Assembly (NCBI RefSeq): GCF_900199455.1
Contig: NZ_FZQR01000014.1
Span: 62,001 to 126,000, forward strand
Source: Mesorhizobium carmichaelinearum
GTDB lineage: Bacteria > Pseudomonadota > Alphaproteobacteria > Rhizobiales > Rhizobiaceae
DNA length: 64,000 nucleotides
Direction: 5' to 3'
Of this stretch, positions 8,327 through 16,191 are shown one piece after another; the stretch's first letter is position 1; every line of letters starts with the position of its first letter. Made by a program: the position numbers and the translations under genes. Below the pieces are notes generated by a model. It ran no database searches, was not told the origin of the DNA, and worked only from the letters and a program-made list of their open reading frames with translations.

Positions 8327-9547
8327 ATGAAAGTCGTCGCGCTCGAAACGCTGCAGCTGGCGGAATTTCCCTTCCTGTTCTGGCTGCGTGTCCACACCGA
8401 TGCCGGCCTCATCGGCACCGGCGAAACGTTCTGGGCGCCGGGGCCGGTTGCCGCCTACATCCACGACAATGTCGCCGCCTATCTCCTGGGCAAGGATCCG
8501 CGCGACATCGAGCTGCACGACCGCACGCTGGGCAGCGTCTATGTCGGCGCGCGCGATTCCGGCGCCGAGATGCGTGGCAATTCCGCCGTCAACATCGCGC
8601 TGTGGGATATCTATGGCCAGGCGCTTGGCGAGCCGGTCTGGCGGCTGCTTGGCGGGCGCACCCACAGAAGCGTGCCGATCTACAACACTTGCGCCGGCTA
8701 CAAACATGTCCGCGCCACCAAGAAGAACGCCCTGTTCGAGCGCACCGAGGACTGGTCGCTGAAGCAGGGTGACTCAAATGAAGGCCCCTACGAGGACCTG
8801 CTCGCCTGGCGCTACAATGCCGGCGATCTCGCCAAAAGCCTGAAGTCGGAAGGCATCGGCGCGATGAAGATCTGGCCCTTCGACATCGCCGCCGAGGCCT
8901 CGAACGGCACCCGCATTTCGCTCACCGATCTCGACAAGGCGCTGGGGCCCTTCCAGAAGATCCGCGAGGCCGTCGGCCGCGACATGGAGATCATGGTCGA
9001 GCTGCATGGGCTGTGGACCTTGCCGCCGGTGCTGCGCATCGCCGAGGCGTTGAAAGCCTACGACGTTGCCTGGCTGGAGGAGCCGATCCGCTACAACGAA
9101 CTCGACGCCATGGCCGAGCTGGCCCGTCACACCTCCATCCCGATCGCCGCCAGCGAACGGCTAGCCTCGCGGCAGATGTTCAAGCAGCTGATCGACAAGC
9201 GCGCGGCTAGCGTCATCATGATCGACCTCGCCTGGTGTGGCGGACTCTCCGAGGCGCGTAAGATCGCCAACATGGCCGAGGCCAGCGAACTGCCTGTCAC
9301 CTTGCACGATTGCACCGGGCCGATCGTCTATGCCGCCAGCTGCGCGCTGTCGACCACCTTGCCGAACGTCAACTACCAGGAAGCGGTGCGTGCCTATTTC
9401 ACCGGCTGGTACACCGAAATCGTCGCCGACATTCCGCCGGTCAAGGATGGCCATGTCGCACCGCTCGAAGGGCCGGGGCTCGGCCTCAGCCTGCGGCCAG
9501 AGCTGTTTCAGCGGCCAGACGCCACGGTGCGCATCACCAAAATCTAG
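8327..9547 (+). CDS. Mandelate racemase/enolase superfamily protein, second paralog
   Basis: This 406-residue protein is a second enolase-superfamily member, only distantly similar to the one at 4387. Landmarks are the N-terminal capping domain (FWLRVHTDAGLIGTGETFW), the MKIWPFD strand, metal-ligand positions in ELHG, LEEP and ASER, and a histidine in LHDCTGP near residue 350. The ATG at 8327 follows GGGGAGA; an ATG at 8276 adds a non-conserved tail. It likely dehydrates or epimerises an acid sugar. Having two such enzymes in one locus suggests two stereoisomeric substrates or two consecutive steps. Confidence 0.9.
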   Translation: MKVVALETLQLAEFPFLFWLRVHTDAGLIGTGETFWAPGPVAAYIHDNVAAYLLGKDPRDIELHDRTLGSVYVGARDSGAEMRGNSAVNIALWDIYGQALGEPVWRLLGGRTHRSVPIYNTCAGYKHVRATKKNALFERTEDWSLKQGDSNEGPYEDLLAWRYNAGDLAKSLKSEGIGAMKIWPFDIAAEASNGTRISLTDLDKALGPFQKIREAVGRDMEIMVELHGLWTLPPVLRIAEALKAYDVAWLEEPIRYNELDAMAELARHTSIPIAASERLASRQMFKQLIDKRAASVIMIDLAWCGGLSEARKIANMAEASELPVTLHDCTGPIVYAASCALSTTLPNVNYQEAVRAYFTGWYTEIVADIPPVKDGHVAPLEGPGLGLSLRPELFQRPDATVRITKI

Positions 9548-9585
9548 CTCCCCGCGCAGCGCTGCTCTGCGCCAGTAGACATTAT

Positions 9586-9597
9586 GCTATTATAATC
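9586..9597. promoter_or_regulatory. Candidate GntR operator, site 2 (GCTATTATAATC)
   Basis: GCTATTATAAT at 9586-9596 is the same 11-mer seen before the SDR pair and before the ABC transporter. It precedes the operon for the E1-lipoyl fusion. Because it ends two bases before an ATG at 9599, that ATG is unlikely to be the real start. This supports the start near 9680-9686. Confidence 0.62.
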
Positions 9598-9685
9598 TAT
9601 GATGCACCGAAGCGAGCGGCCAACAAGCTCGCCGCCGGCGCTTTGCCGCCCGGCGTCAGACGCATTCAGGGAGGCTTTGGTGGCA

Positions 9686-12076
9686 ATGTCAGCGGCGCGC
9701 GCACGCGACGATTTCAAGGGCGCTCCAAACCTACCCGACAGGCAGGTTCTGCTCGACCTGTTCGAGCGCATGGTGCTGTTGCGCCGCTTCGAAAGCACTG
9801 CCCAGATCGCCTGCCGCAAGGGCGAAACACCAGGCTTCCTGCATCTCTACATCGGCGAGGAGGCGACGGGCGTCGGCGTCTGCGCGCATCTCAGTCCGAC
9901 AGACTGGGTCACATCAACCCATCGCGGCCACGGCCACGCACTGGCCAAGGGCGCCCATCCCGGCCGGGTGATGGCCGAACTGTTCGGCAAAGTTGACGGC
10001 ATTTGCGGCGGCCGTGGCGGCACCATGCATCTTTATGACCGCTCGGTCGGCCTATTCGGCACCAACGGCATCGTCGCTGCCGGCATCGGCCATGCCGTCG
10101 GCATCGGCATGAGCGCCCGCCAGCAGGGCCGTGACGATATCGGCGTCGCCTTCTTCGGCGATGGCGCCGCCAATCATGGCGGCTTCCACGAGGCGCTGAA
10201 CTTCGCCGCCGTGCAGCGGGCGCCGGCGGTGTTCATCTGCGAGAACAACCTCTACGCCACCGCCACGCCGCTCAAGTCCATCACGCTCAATCCCGAGATC
10301 GCCACCAAGGCCGCGTCCTACGGCATGCCCGGGGTCGCGGTCGACGGCAATGACGTCTTCGCCGTCTGGCTGGCGATGAAGGAGGCCACCGAGCGCGCCC
10401 GCGCCGGCAAGGGACCGACGCTGATCGAGGCCAAGACGTACCGCACCGTCGGCCATCACGAAGGCGATCCGGTCATCGGCACCTACCGCACGCAGGAGGA
10501 ACTCGACGCCTGGATCAAGCGCGATCCGATCGACATGTTCCGCAAGAAACTGATCGAAGAGTACGGCATCGCCGATGCCGAAGCGCTCGCGGCAATAGAG
10601 GCGCGGATCGAGAAGGTGGTCGAGGAGGCGCTGGCCTTCGCCCGCAATTCGCCCGAGCCCGACCCGGCGACGGTGCGCCTGCATGTCTTCGCCGATCCAA
10701 TCAATCCGCCGGCGGCGTTACAGCCGCGCGCCATCGGCGAGACGCGCACGCAAGGCTGGCTCGAAGCGGTGCGCGACGGCATTGCCGAGGAGATGCGCGC
10801 CAATCCGGCGATCCTCTATTTCGGCGAGGGCACGGGCGAGCGCGGCGGCAGTTTCGCGCACACAAAAAATCTCTGGCAGGAATTCGGCGCCGAGCGCATG
10901 GTCGACACGCCGATCTCCGAACAGGGCTTTACCGCTGCCGCCGTTGGCGCCTCGGCCACCGGCGCCCGCACCGTCTCGGACCTGATGTTCGCCGACTTCG
11001 CTTTCGAAACCGCCGGGCAGATTTTCCTGCAGGCGGCCAAGCTGCGCTACATGACCAGTGGCCTGATGAGCGCGCCGATGGTTGTGCGCGTCGGCGCCGG
11101 CGCGCTGCGCAGCTCCGGGCCGCATCACAGTGGCATCTACCACCCGGTCTTTGCCCACATGCCGGGCCTCATCGTCTGCGTGCCTTCGACGCCGGCCGAT
11201 GCCAAGGGCTTGATGAAGACGGCGCTGAGGGCCGGTGATCCCGTCATCATGCTCGAACCCAAGGCGCTGTTTGCCTCCAAGGGCGAGGTGCCGGTTGGCG
11301 AGCATTTCGTGCCGTTCGGCGTCGCACGCATTGCGCGGTCCGGCACCGACATCACCATCGTCGCCGCCGGCCAGATGGTGCAGCGCGCGCTCGAGGCTGC
11401 CGAGGCGCTGGCCACCGAAGGCGTCGAAGCCGAGGTGATCGATCCACGCACCATCATGCCGCTCGACATCGACACCATTGTCGCCAGCGTCAGGAAAACC
11501 CACCGCCTGCTCATCGTCGACGAAGCCTGGGCGATGTGTGGTCTGGGTGGCGAGATCGCGCAGGCTATCAACGAACTCGCCTTCGACGAACTCGACGCGC
11601 CGCCGGGAAGGCTGCACACCGCGCCGACCTCGCATCCCTTCGCGCCGGTGCTGGAGCGCGCCATGCTGGTGGATACGGCCCGGATCGCCCAGGGCGTGCG
11701 CGACGTCATATCGGGCAAGCCGCCGGTGCCGGATCACTGGTACACGGTCGGCCTGAAGAGTGCTGCGCCGGCTAAGTCGGTACCTGCTCCGGTGAGGCTG
11801 CAGCCCGCCGCGCCGGCAAGTGCGGCACACGCTACTGCCGGCGACGAGCCGATAACGATGCCGTTCGGCGACCTCACCGTTAGCGAAGGCACTGTCATCA
11901 AATGGTTGAAGGCCGTCGGCGATGCGGTGAAGGAAGGCGAGCTGATCGCCGAGATCGAGACCGATAAGGCCGTGGTCGAAATTGAGGCGCCGATCAGCGG
12001 CACGCTAAGCGCCATCGATCAGCCGGTCGGTGCCGTGGTGCCGATGGGCGGCCGCATCGGCGGCATCAAGAAATAA
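9686..12076 (+). CDS. 2-oxoacid dehydrogenase E1alpha-E1beta-lipoyl fusion protein
   Basis: One chain of about 796 residues combines three normally separate parts. First is an E1alpha-like domain with a thiamine diphosphate motif (GDGAANHGGFHEALN). Next is an E1beta-like domain (from about IGETRTQGWLEAVRDG, with the DTPISEQGFTAAAVGAS glutamate). Last, after a Pro/Ala linker, is a C-terminal lipoyl domain with the attachment lysine in IETDKAVVE. It should decarboxylate a 2-oxoacid and acylate its own lipoyl arm. AGGGAGG at 9668-9674 fits a GTG at 9680 or this ATG; the upstream ATG at 9599 touches an operator. No E3 gene is nearby. The substrate is unknown; pyruvate, branched-chain or pathway-specific 2-oxoacids are possible. 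Confidence 0.92.
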   Translation: MSAARARDDFKGAPNLPDRQVLLDLFERMVLLRRFESTAQIACRKGETPGFLHLYIGEEATGVGVCAHLSPTDWVTSTHRGHGHALAKGAHPGRVMAELFGKVDGICGGRGGTMHLYDRSVGLFGTNGIVAAGIGHAVGIGMSARQQGRDDIGVAFFGDGAANHGGFHEALNFAAVQRAPAVFICENNLYATATPLKSITLNPEIATKAASYGMPGVAVDGNDVFAVWLAMKEATERARAGKGPTLIEAKTYRTVGHHEGDPVIGTYRTQEELDAWIKRDPIDMFRKKLIEEYGIADAEALAAIEARIEKVVEEALAFARNSPEPDPATVRLHVFADPINPPAALQPRAIGETRTQGWLEAVRDGIAEEMRANPAILYFGEGTGERGGSFAHTKNLWQEFGAERMVDTPISEQGFTAAAVGASATGARTVSDLMFADFAFETAGQIFLQAAKLRYMTSGLMSAPMVVRVGAGALRSSGPHHSGIYHPVFAHMPGLIVCVPSTPADAKGLMKTALRAGDPVIMLEPKALFASKGEVPVGEHFVPFGVARIARSGTDITIVAAGQMVQRALEAAEALATEGVEAEVIDPRTIMPLDIDTIVASVRKTHRLLIVDEAWAMCGLGGEIAQAINELAFDELDAPPGRLHTAPTSHPFAPVLERAMLVDTARIAQGVRDVISGKPPVPDHWYTVGLKSAAPAKSVPAPVRLQPAAPASAAHATAGDEPITMPFGDLTVSEGTVIKWLKAVGDAVKEGELIAEIETDKAVVEIEAPISGTLSAIDQPVGAVVPMGGRIGGIKK

Positions 12077-12107
12077 CCACCATACTCACGGAATTCGAAG
12101 GGCCAGC

Positions 12108-13118
12108 ATGAAGATCCTGTGCGCCAACTGGCAAGCCGCCAACGAGGCCGAACTCGAGCGCGAGCATTATCCCGACATCGAGTTCATCCTCGCCCGCTCG
12201 ACCAACGACAAGGCCGCGACGCTGGATCCGGCAATCTGTGAATCGGTCGACGCCGTCATCAATTATTCGCCGACCCACAATGTCGCCGCCGCTCCGACCG
12301 CGTTCCCCAAGGCGCGGATCGCGGTGCGCTCCGGCGTCGGCTTCGACAACATCGACACATCAGGCTGGGGCGCGCGCAAGATACCGGCCTGCAATGTGCC
12401 GGACTACGGCACCACCGAAGTCGCCGACCATGCCATCGGCCTGATGCTGGCGCTGACGCGCGGCACCTCGGCCTATGGCGCCGAGCTTTCGGGCCATGGC
12501 GCCGAAGGCTGGCATTTTTCGAAAGCGCCGTTGGTGCGCAGGCACAAGGGCGCCACCTTCGGCATTATCGGGCTCGGCCGCATTGGGCTTGCCACCGCGC
12601 GTCGCGCCGCTGCCTTCGACATGAAGGTGGTGTTTTGTGACCCGCATCTTCTCTCCGGTGTCGACCTGTCGACCGGCTACGAACGCGTTCATTCGCTGGG
12701 TGAATTGATGGGGCGGGCGGATGTCGTCAGCGTCCACGTGCCGCTCAGCGAGGAGACCCGCAAGCTGCTCGGCGCCGCCGCCTTCGCCGCCGCGAAGCCT
12801 GGCCTTGTCCTGATCAACACCGCGCGCGGTCCGATCGTTGACCTCGACGCGCTGGAAGCCTCGATGCGCAAGGGCACAGTCGCCGGCGCCGGATTGGACG
12901 TGCTGCCGAACGAACCCGGCGATCTCGATCATCCGCTGCTGGCGGCATGGCGCGCCCGAGAACCTTGGATCGCCAATCGGCTGATCGTCACACCGCATGC
13001 GGCCTTCTACAGTCCGGCATCGATGCGCGACCTCAGGCTGAAATCAATCGAGGTGGTGCATGCCTATCTCGTCGAAGGACGGCTGACCAACTGCGTGAAT
13101 TCCGAGTTCCTGAAATGA
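12108..13118 (+). CDS. D-isomer specific 2-hydroxyacid dehydrogenase
   Basis: This protein of about 336 residues belongs to the NAD-dependent D-2-hydroxyacid dehydrogenase family (SerA/CtBP-like). It shows a Rossmann motif (FGIIGLGRIGLATARRAA), the NTARGPIVD segment with the substrate-binding arginine, and the late histidine in TPHAAFYSPAS. The ATG at 12108 lies 31 bp after the E1 fusion gene. Its stop overlaps the start of the E2-like gene, so it sits inside the 2-oxoacid dehydrogenase operon. It may interconvert a 2-hydroxyacid with the 2-oxoacid used by that complex; this is inferred from position. Confidence 0.92.
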   Translation: MKILCANWQAANEAELEREHYPDIEFILARSTNDKAATLDPAICESVDAVINYSPTHNVAAAPTAFPKARIAVRSGVGFDNIDTSGWGARKIPACNVPDYGTTEVADHAIGLMLALTRGTSAYGAELSGHGAEGWHFSKAPLVRRHKGATFGIIGLGRIGLATARRAAAFDMKVVFCDPHLLSGVDLSTGYERVHSLGELMGRADVVSVHVPLSEETRKLLGAAAFAAAKPGLVLINTARGPIVDLDALEASMRKGTVAGAGLDVLPNEPGDLDHPLLAAWRAREPWIANRLIVTPHAAFYSPASMRDLRLKSIEVVHAYLVEGRLTNCVNSEFLK

Positions 13119-13843
13119 ATGCAGTCGTTGCACAGACAAGGCGTCTTGCGGTTTCGCCCTATGCGCGTCGCCTGGCGCGAGAACGCGCGCTGCCGCTTGA
13201 AGCGCTTCGTGGTAGCGGTCCGGGTGGCCGCATCCTGGCCGCCGATGTGCGGGCCTTCGTTCCGGTTGCCGCGCCGGTCGTTTCGCCCGATGCCGTCGCC
13301 CCCGCTGCCCCGCTTTCCCTGGCCGCGTCCCGGATCGCCGCCTTTGCGACGTCCGTTGCTCTCGGTGCGCTGCAAGACCTGCTGGCGGCGCTTCAGAGTA
13401 CGGGAAATGTGTACGCTATCGACGACGTGCTGCTGCGCGCTGCCGGTCGAGCACTTGCCGAGATACCGGAGGCCGCCAAGGTAGGCGCCGCTTCCGTGGC
13501 GCTGGAGCTGGCGGGCCGGCAAACCGTGTTCGCCATGATTCCCGAAATGTCCCTGACATCCCTGCGCGCCATGCGGCTTGCGGCATTGGTCGACAGTCGT
13601 GATGAAACCGAAACCCCGACGGACCTGTCGCTGCGGCTGCTGCCGGCGAGCGACGTCAGGCCGATGATGATGCCGCTCCTTGCCGGTCGCGCCATGCGCC
13701 TCACCGTCTCGCTCAACACGGCGGGCGATCATGCCGAATGCCTGCTCGTTGCGGATACGGCAAGCGTTGATGAAGCCACTGCTGCCGCGTGGCTGGCGAC
13801 GCTGAAATCGGCGATCGAACAGCCGCTTCGGCTCTTTGTCTGA
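13115..13843 (+). CDS. E2-like protein: peripheral subunit-binding domain plus degenerate acyltransferase, no lipoyl domain
   Basis: This 242-residue protein starts with a typical E3/E1-binding domain (AVSPYARRLARE through GSGPGGRILAADV, residues about 11-45). A linker follows, and then a region that resembles the E2 catalytic domain. There is no lipoyl domain. Near the C-terminus, where E2 enzymes have the DHRxxDG active site, this protein reads ADTASVDEA, so the catalytic histidine is absent; the flanking sequence (AAAWLATLKSAIEQPLRLFV) still looks like E2. It overlaps the hydroxyacid dehydrogenase by ATGA. It may be a scaffold that holds E3 and the E1-lipoyl fusion together rather than an acyltransferase. 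Confidence 0.82.
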   Translation: MNAVVAQTRRLAVSPYARRLARERALPLEALRGSGPGGRILAADVRAFVPVAAPVVSPDAVAPAAPLSLAASRIAAFATSVALGALQDLLAALQSTGNVYAIDDVLLRAAGRALAEIPEAAKVGAASVALELAGRQTVFAMIPEMSLTSLRAMRLAALVDSRDETETPTDLSLRLLPASDVRPMMMPLLAGRAMRLTVSLNTAGDHAECLLVADTASVDEATAAAWLATLKSAIEQPLRLFV

Positions 13844-13884
13844 GACGGTTGATCGCCAACAGCCTTGCCTAGCCTCGGGCGAAG

Positions 13885-13904
13885 GAAGCTATTATAAAAG
13901 CTTC
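13885..13904. promoter_or_regulatory. Candidate GntR operator, site 3 (GAAGCT-N8-AGCTTC)
   Basis: A 20-bp inverted repeat with perfect 6-bp arms GAAGCT and AGCTTC surrounds ATTATAAA. Inside it, GCTATTATAAA matches the repeated 11-mer in ten of eleven positions. It lies 22 bp before the ATG of the gntR gene, which suggests autoregulation. Confidence 0.62.
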
Positions 13905-13925
13905 GACACAGGCACGACGAGGCAC

Positions 13926-14690
13926 ATGGACCACCCGACCATCGACAGTCTTCCCAGGCGCACGCTCGGCCGCGCCAACGGGCCGCTCTATCGCCAGCTG
14001 GCCGACATTCTGCGCGAACCGATCGGCAACGGCACCTTCCCCGTCGGCGGCGAACTGCCGAAGGAAGCGACCATTGCCGAGCATTTCGGCGTCAGCCTGA
14101 TCACCGTGCGCCAGGCGCTGCGCGATCTCGAGGCAGACGGACTGATCAAGAAACGCTCGGCCAAGCCCGCCGTGGTCGCGGCGCGCAGCCCGTCGGTCAA
14201 TCTGAGCTGGAAGTTCAAGAATTTCGCCGACATGGCGGCCTTCACCAAGGATGCCGAGCTGACGGTGAAATCCTACCGCAAGGAAGTTTCGCCCGTGCTC
14301 CAGCGCCATTTCGGCATGGGCAAGGACGAGGCGGGCTATTGCCTGCGCGGTATCCTGTCGGTGGGCGAGCAGAAGAAGGCTCAGATCACAAGCTACTTCC
14401 CTCCTTCTGTCGGAGCCAAGCTGAAGCGAGACGACTTTTCCGACGTGCTGATCTTTCGTTCGGTGCAACGGCATCTCGGCCTGCGGCTCGACGTGGCGCA
14501 TATCACGGTGCGTGCCGAGATCGCCGACGAGGCTATCGCCGAAGACCTCGGCATCGCGCTTGGCAGTGCGATCCTGAGTGTGGAGATGCTCTATCAGTCG
14601 GCCGACCAGCAGAGCATCGAGTTCACCATCGCGCGTCATCCGGCCGACCTCTTCAGCATCACCTACGACGCGCCCAACGACCTGTCCTGA
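13926..14690 (+). CDS. GntR family transcriptional regulator (HutC/UTRA type)
   Basis: This 254-residue regulator has an N-terminal winged helix (ELPKEATIAEHFGVSLITVRQ, then ALRDLEADGLIKKR) and a C-terminal UTRA-like ligand domain. The frame can be extended upstream to a TTG at 13836, but that would read through the operator. The ATG at 13926 gives a family-typical start. The regulator sits between the 2-oxoacid dehydrogenase operon and the transporter operon. The repeated GCTATTATAAT element occurs before both of these, before its own gene and before the SDR pair, so it is the natural candidate for binding that element. Its effector is unknown. Confidence 0.9.
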   Translation: MDHPTIDSLPRRTLGRANGPLYRQLADILREPIGNGTFPVGGELPKEATIAEHFGVSLITVRQALRDLEADGLIKKRSAKPAVVAARSPSVNLSWKFKNFADMAAFTKDAELTVKSYRKEVSPVLQRHFGMGKDEAGYCLRGILSVGEQKKAQITSYFPPSVGAKLKRDDFSDVLIFRSVQRHLGLRLDVAHITVRAEIADEAIAEDLGIALGSAILSVEMLYQSADQQSIEFTIARHPADLFSITYDAPNDLS

Positions 14691-14752
14691 ACCCGGTCGG
14701 CGGCATTGGCGTCCGCCGATTTCCCGGTCTCGGCCATGGACAACCTTATAAA

Positions 14753-14763
14753 ATTATAATAGC
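14753..14763. promoter_or_regulatory. Candidate GntR operator, site 4 (ATTATAATAGC)
   Basis: The minus strand of this 11-mer is GCTATTATAAT, identical to sites 1 and 2. It lies 200 bp before the first binding-protein gene. That distance implies either a long leader or a start of transcription close to the site. Apart from this site and the ribosome-binding site GGGAGGAGG at about 14951-14959, I recognise nothing in the 273-bp gap from 14691. Confidence 0.58.
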
Positions 14764-14963
14764 ATCATAGCTAGGATGAAGGCTGCGCGGAGGACCACGA
14801 TCCAACGTGGATGCGAAGCATTTGCCTGGTGCACGTCACCCAGGATGCGCTGCGGTTCCGGGGCATGCACAGAAACAAAGTCTGTCGATAGGGGGTGTGC
14901 CTGGAAGGCACATGAAGGCGGCGGCGTTCGCGCGGCCGACACCAAACACGGGAGGAGGAAATC

Positions 14964-16028
14964 ATGAGAGCAGGCGTATTATTCGCCGGGCTTGCGGCGG
15001 TCGCGGCGGCTTGGCTGTCGATCGATGCCGTGCCGGCCAACGCACAGGACAAGAAGCCCTACACCATCTATCTCTCAAACAATTTCGTCGGCAACGACTG
15101 GCGCCAGCAGATGCTGCGCAGCGCCGACATCGCGGTCAAGAAGCCGCCGCTTGCCGGTCGTGTCGACCTTAAGGTCGAGGTGGTCGAGACCACGGTCCAG
15201 GCGCAGATCAATTCCCTCAACAACATCATTCGCAACAAGCCCGACGCCATCGTCATCGACGCGGGCTCCGGCGAAGCCCTCAACCCGACGATCCAGAAGG
15301 CTTGCGATGCCGGCATCCTGATCATTGCCTTCGATCAGATCGTCAGCGCGCCCTGCGCCTACACGATGGAGTCTGACTGGGGCCGGGCGCCGCGTGTCGA
15401 GGCCGAGTGGCTGGTCAAGAAGCTCGGCGGCAAGGGCAAGATCCTCGTTGACCGCGGGCTTGCCGGCGCGCCGATCTCCGCCCAGTTGCAAGGTGGTTTC
15501 GAGGACGTCATCAAGAAATATCCTGGCATTGAAGTGGTTGGCTATTTCAACGGCGACTATGCGCTGGGGCCGGAACAGGCCGGCGTCGCCAGCCTGCTGG
15601 CGGCGCACCCGCAAGTCGACGCCATCTTCGTCCAGGGCTACGGCGCCGGAGCGATCAAGGCGCTGCAGGATGCCGGGCGTCCGATCGTTCCCATCACCGG
15701 CAGTCCTTTCAACCTGACGACGACGAGCTGTGTTCAGACCCAGGGCGCCCAGTGCATCCTTGCACCCAACCCTGCCTATCTGTCGGCCGAAGCCTTGAAA
15801 CTCGCGGTGGAGATCCTCGACGGCAAGAAGCCAGCGGAGAAGAAGATATTGCTGCGCAATGCCTTCCTCACCACCGATCCGGTTCCGTCGGAATTGTATC
15901 CCGATGCGACCATGCAGAAGATCGAGGTCGGCAAGAATGCTTTTCCGGAGATGGCACCGGGCCTGTTTCTTCCGGTTAGCCCGGATTGGGTCGAAATCAC
16001 CCCGGCCGAGGCGGCCGGCTCGAAATGA
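14964..16028 (+). CDS. Sugar ABC transporter substrate-binding protein, copy 1
   Basis: This 354-residue precursor has a signal peptide (hydrophobic stretch to about residue 27, ending VPANAQ) and a type I periplasmic binding fold. Its ligand-site landmarks are YTIYLSNNFVGNDWRQQM, IDAGSGEALNP, and a hinge-side segment around VDAIFVQGYGAGA. It is preceded by a strong GGGAGGAGG ribosome-binding site. A close paralog follows in tandem at 16192. It should deliver a sugar-like ligand to the permeases at 18833 and 19858. Confidence 0.93.
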   Translation: MRAGVLFAGLAAVAAAWLSIDAVPANAQDKKPYTIYLSNNFVGNDWRQQMLRSADIAVKKPPLAGRVDLKVEVVETTVQAQINSLNNIIRNKPDAIVIDAGSGEALNPTIQKACDAGILIIAFDQIVSAPCAYTMESDWGRAPRVEAEWLVKKLGGKGKILVDRGLAGAPISAQLQGGFEDVIKKYPGIEVVGYFNGDYALGPEQAGVASLLAAHPQVDAIFVQGYGAGAIKALQDAGRPIVPITGSPFNLTTTSCVQTQGAQCILAPNPAYLSAEALKLAVEILDGKKPAEKKILLRNAFLTTDPVPSELYPDATMQKIEVGKNAFPEMAPGLFLPVSPDWVEITPAEAAGSK

Positions 16029-16104
16029 CGATGCCTGCCGGCGGCGACGAAAGGGTCGCTCCAGGCCTTTCCAATGCGCCTTGGCCCAAATTGACAAGGC
16101 GCAT

Positions 16105-16118
16105 TGGTACCGGTATCA
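16105..16118. promoter_or_regulatory. Candidate LacI operator (TGGTACCGGTATCA)
   Basis: This 14-mer is the exact reverse complement of the site at 8243-8256. It lies 73 bp before the second binding-protein gene. Copy 2 of the binding protein, and the transporter genes behind it, may therefore have their own LacI-controlled promoter in addition to the GntR-linked promoter before copy 1. Confidence 0.6.
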
Positions 16119-16191
16119 TTCATATGCAGCGCCCACCAAGATGGCGAAGTCCGTCACCGGCTGATGCAGGAAACACCAAGGAGGAGAGACC

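Noticed and set aside
9599..9685. An upstream ATG at 9599 that would extend the E1 fusion by 29 residues
   Set aside because: It starts within three bases of the repeated GntR operator, has no ribosome-binding site, and its residues do not look like the family. AGGGAGG at 9668 supports a start at 9680 or 9686.
14776..14967. A 63-codon frame in the leader of the first binding-protein gene, overlapping its ATG by 4 bp
   Set aside because: There is no ribosome-binding site, the composition is unlike a protein (many Arg, Cys and Gly), and no family is recognised. The ATGA overlap may be chance.
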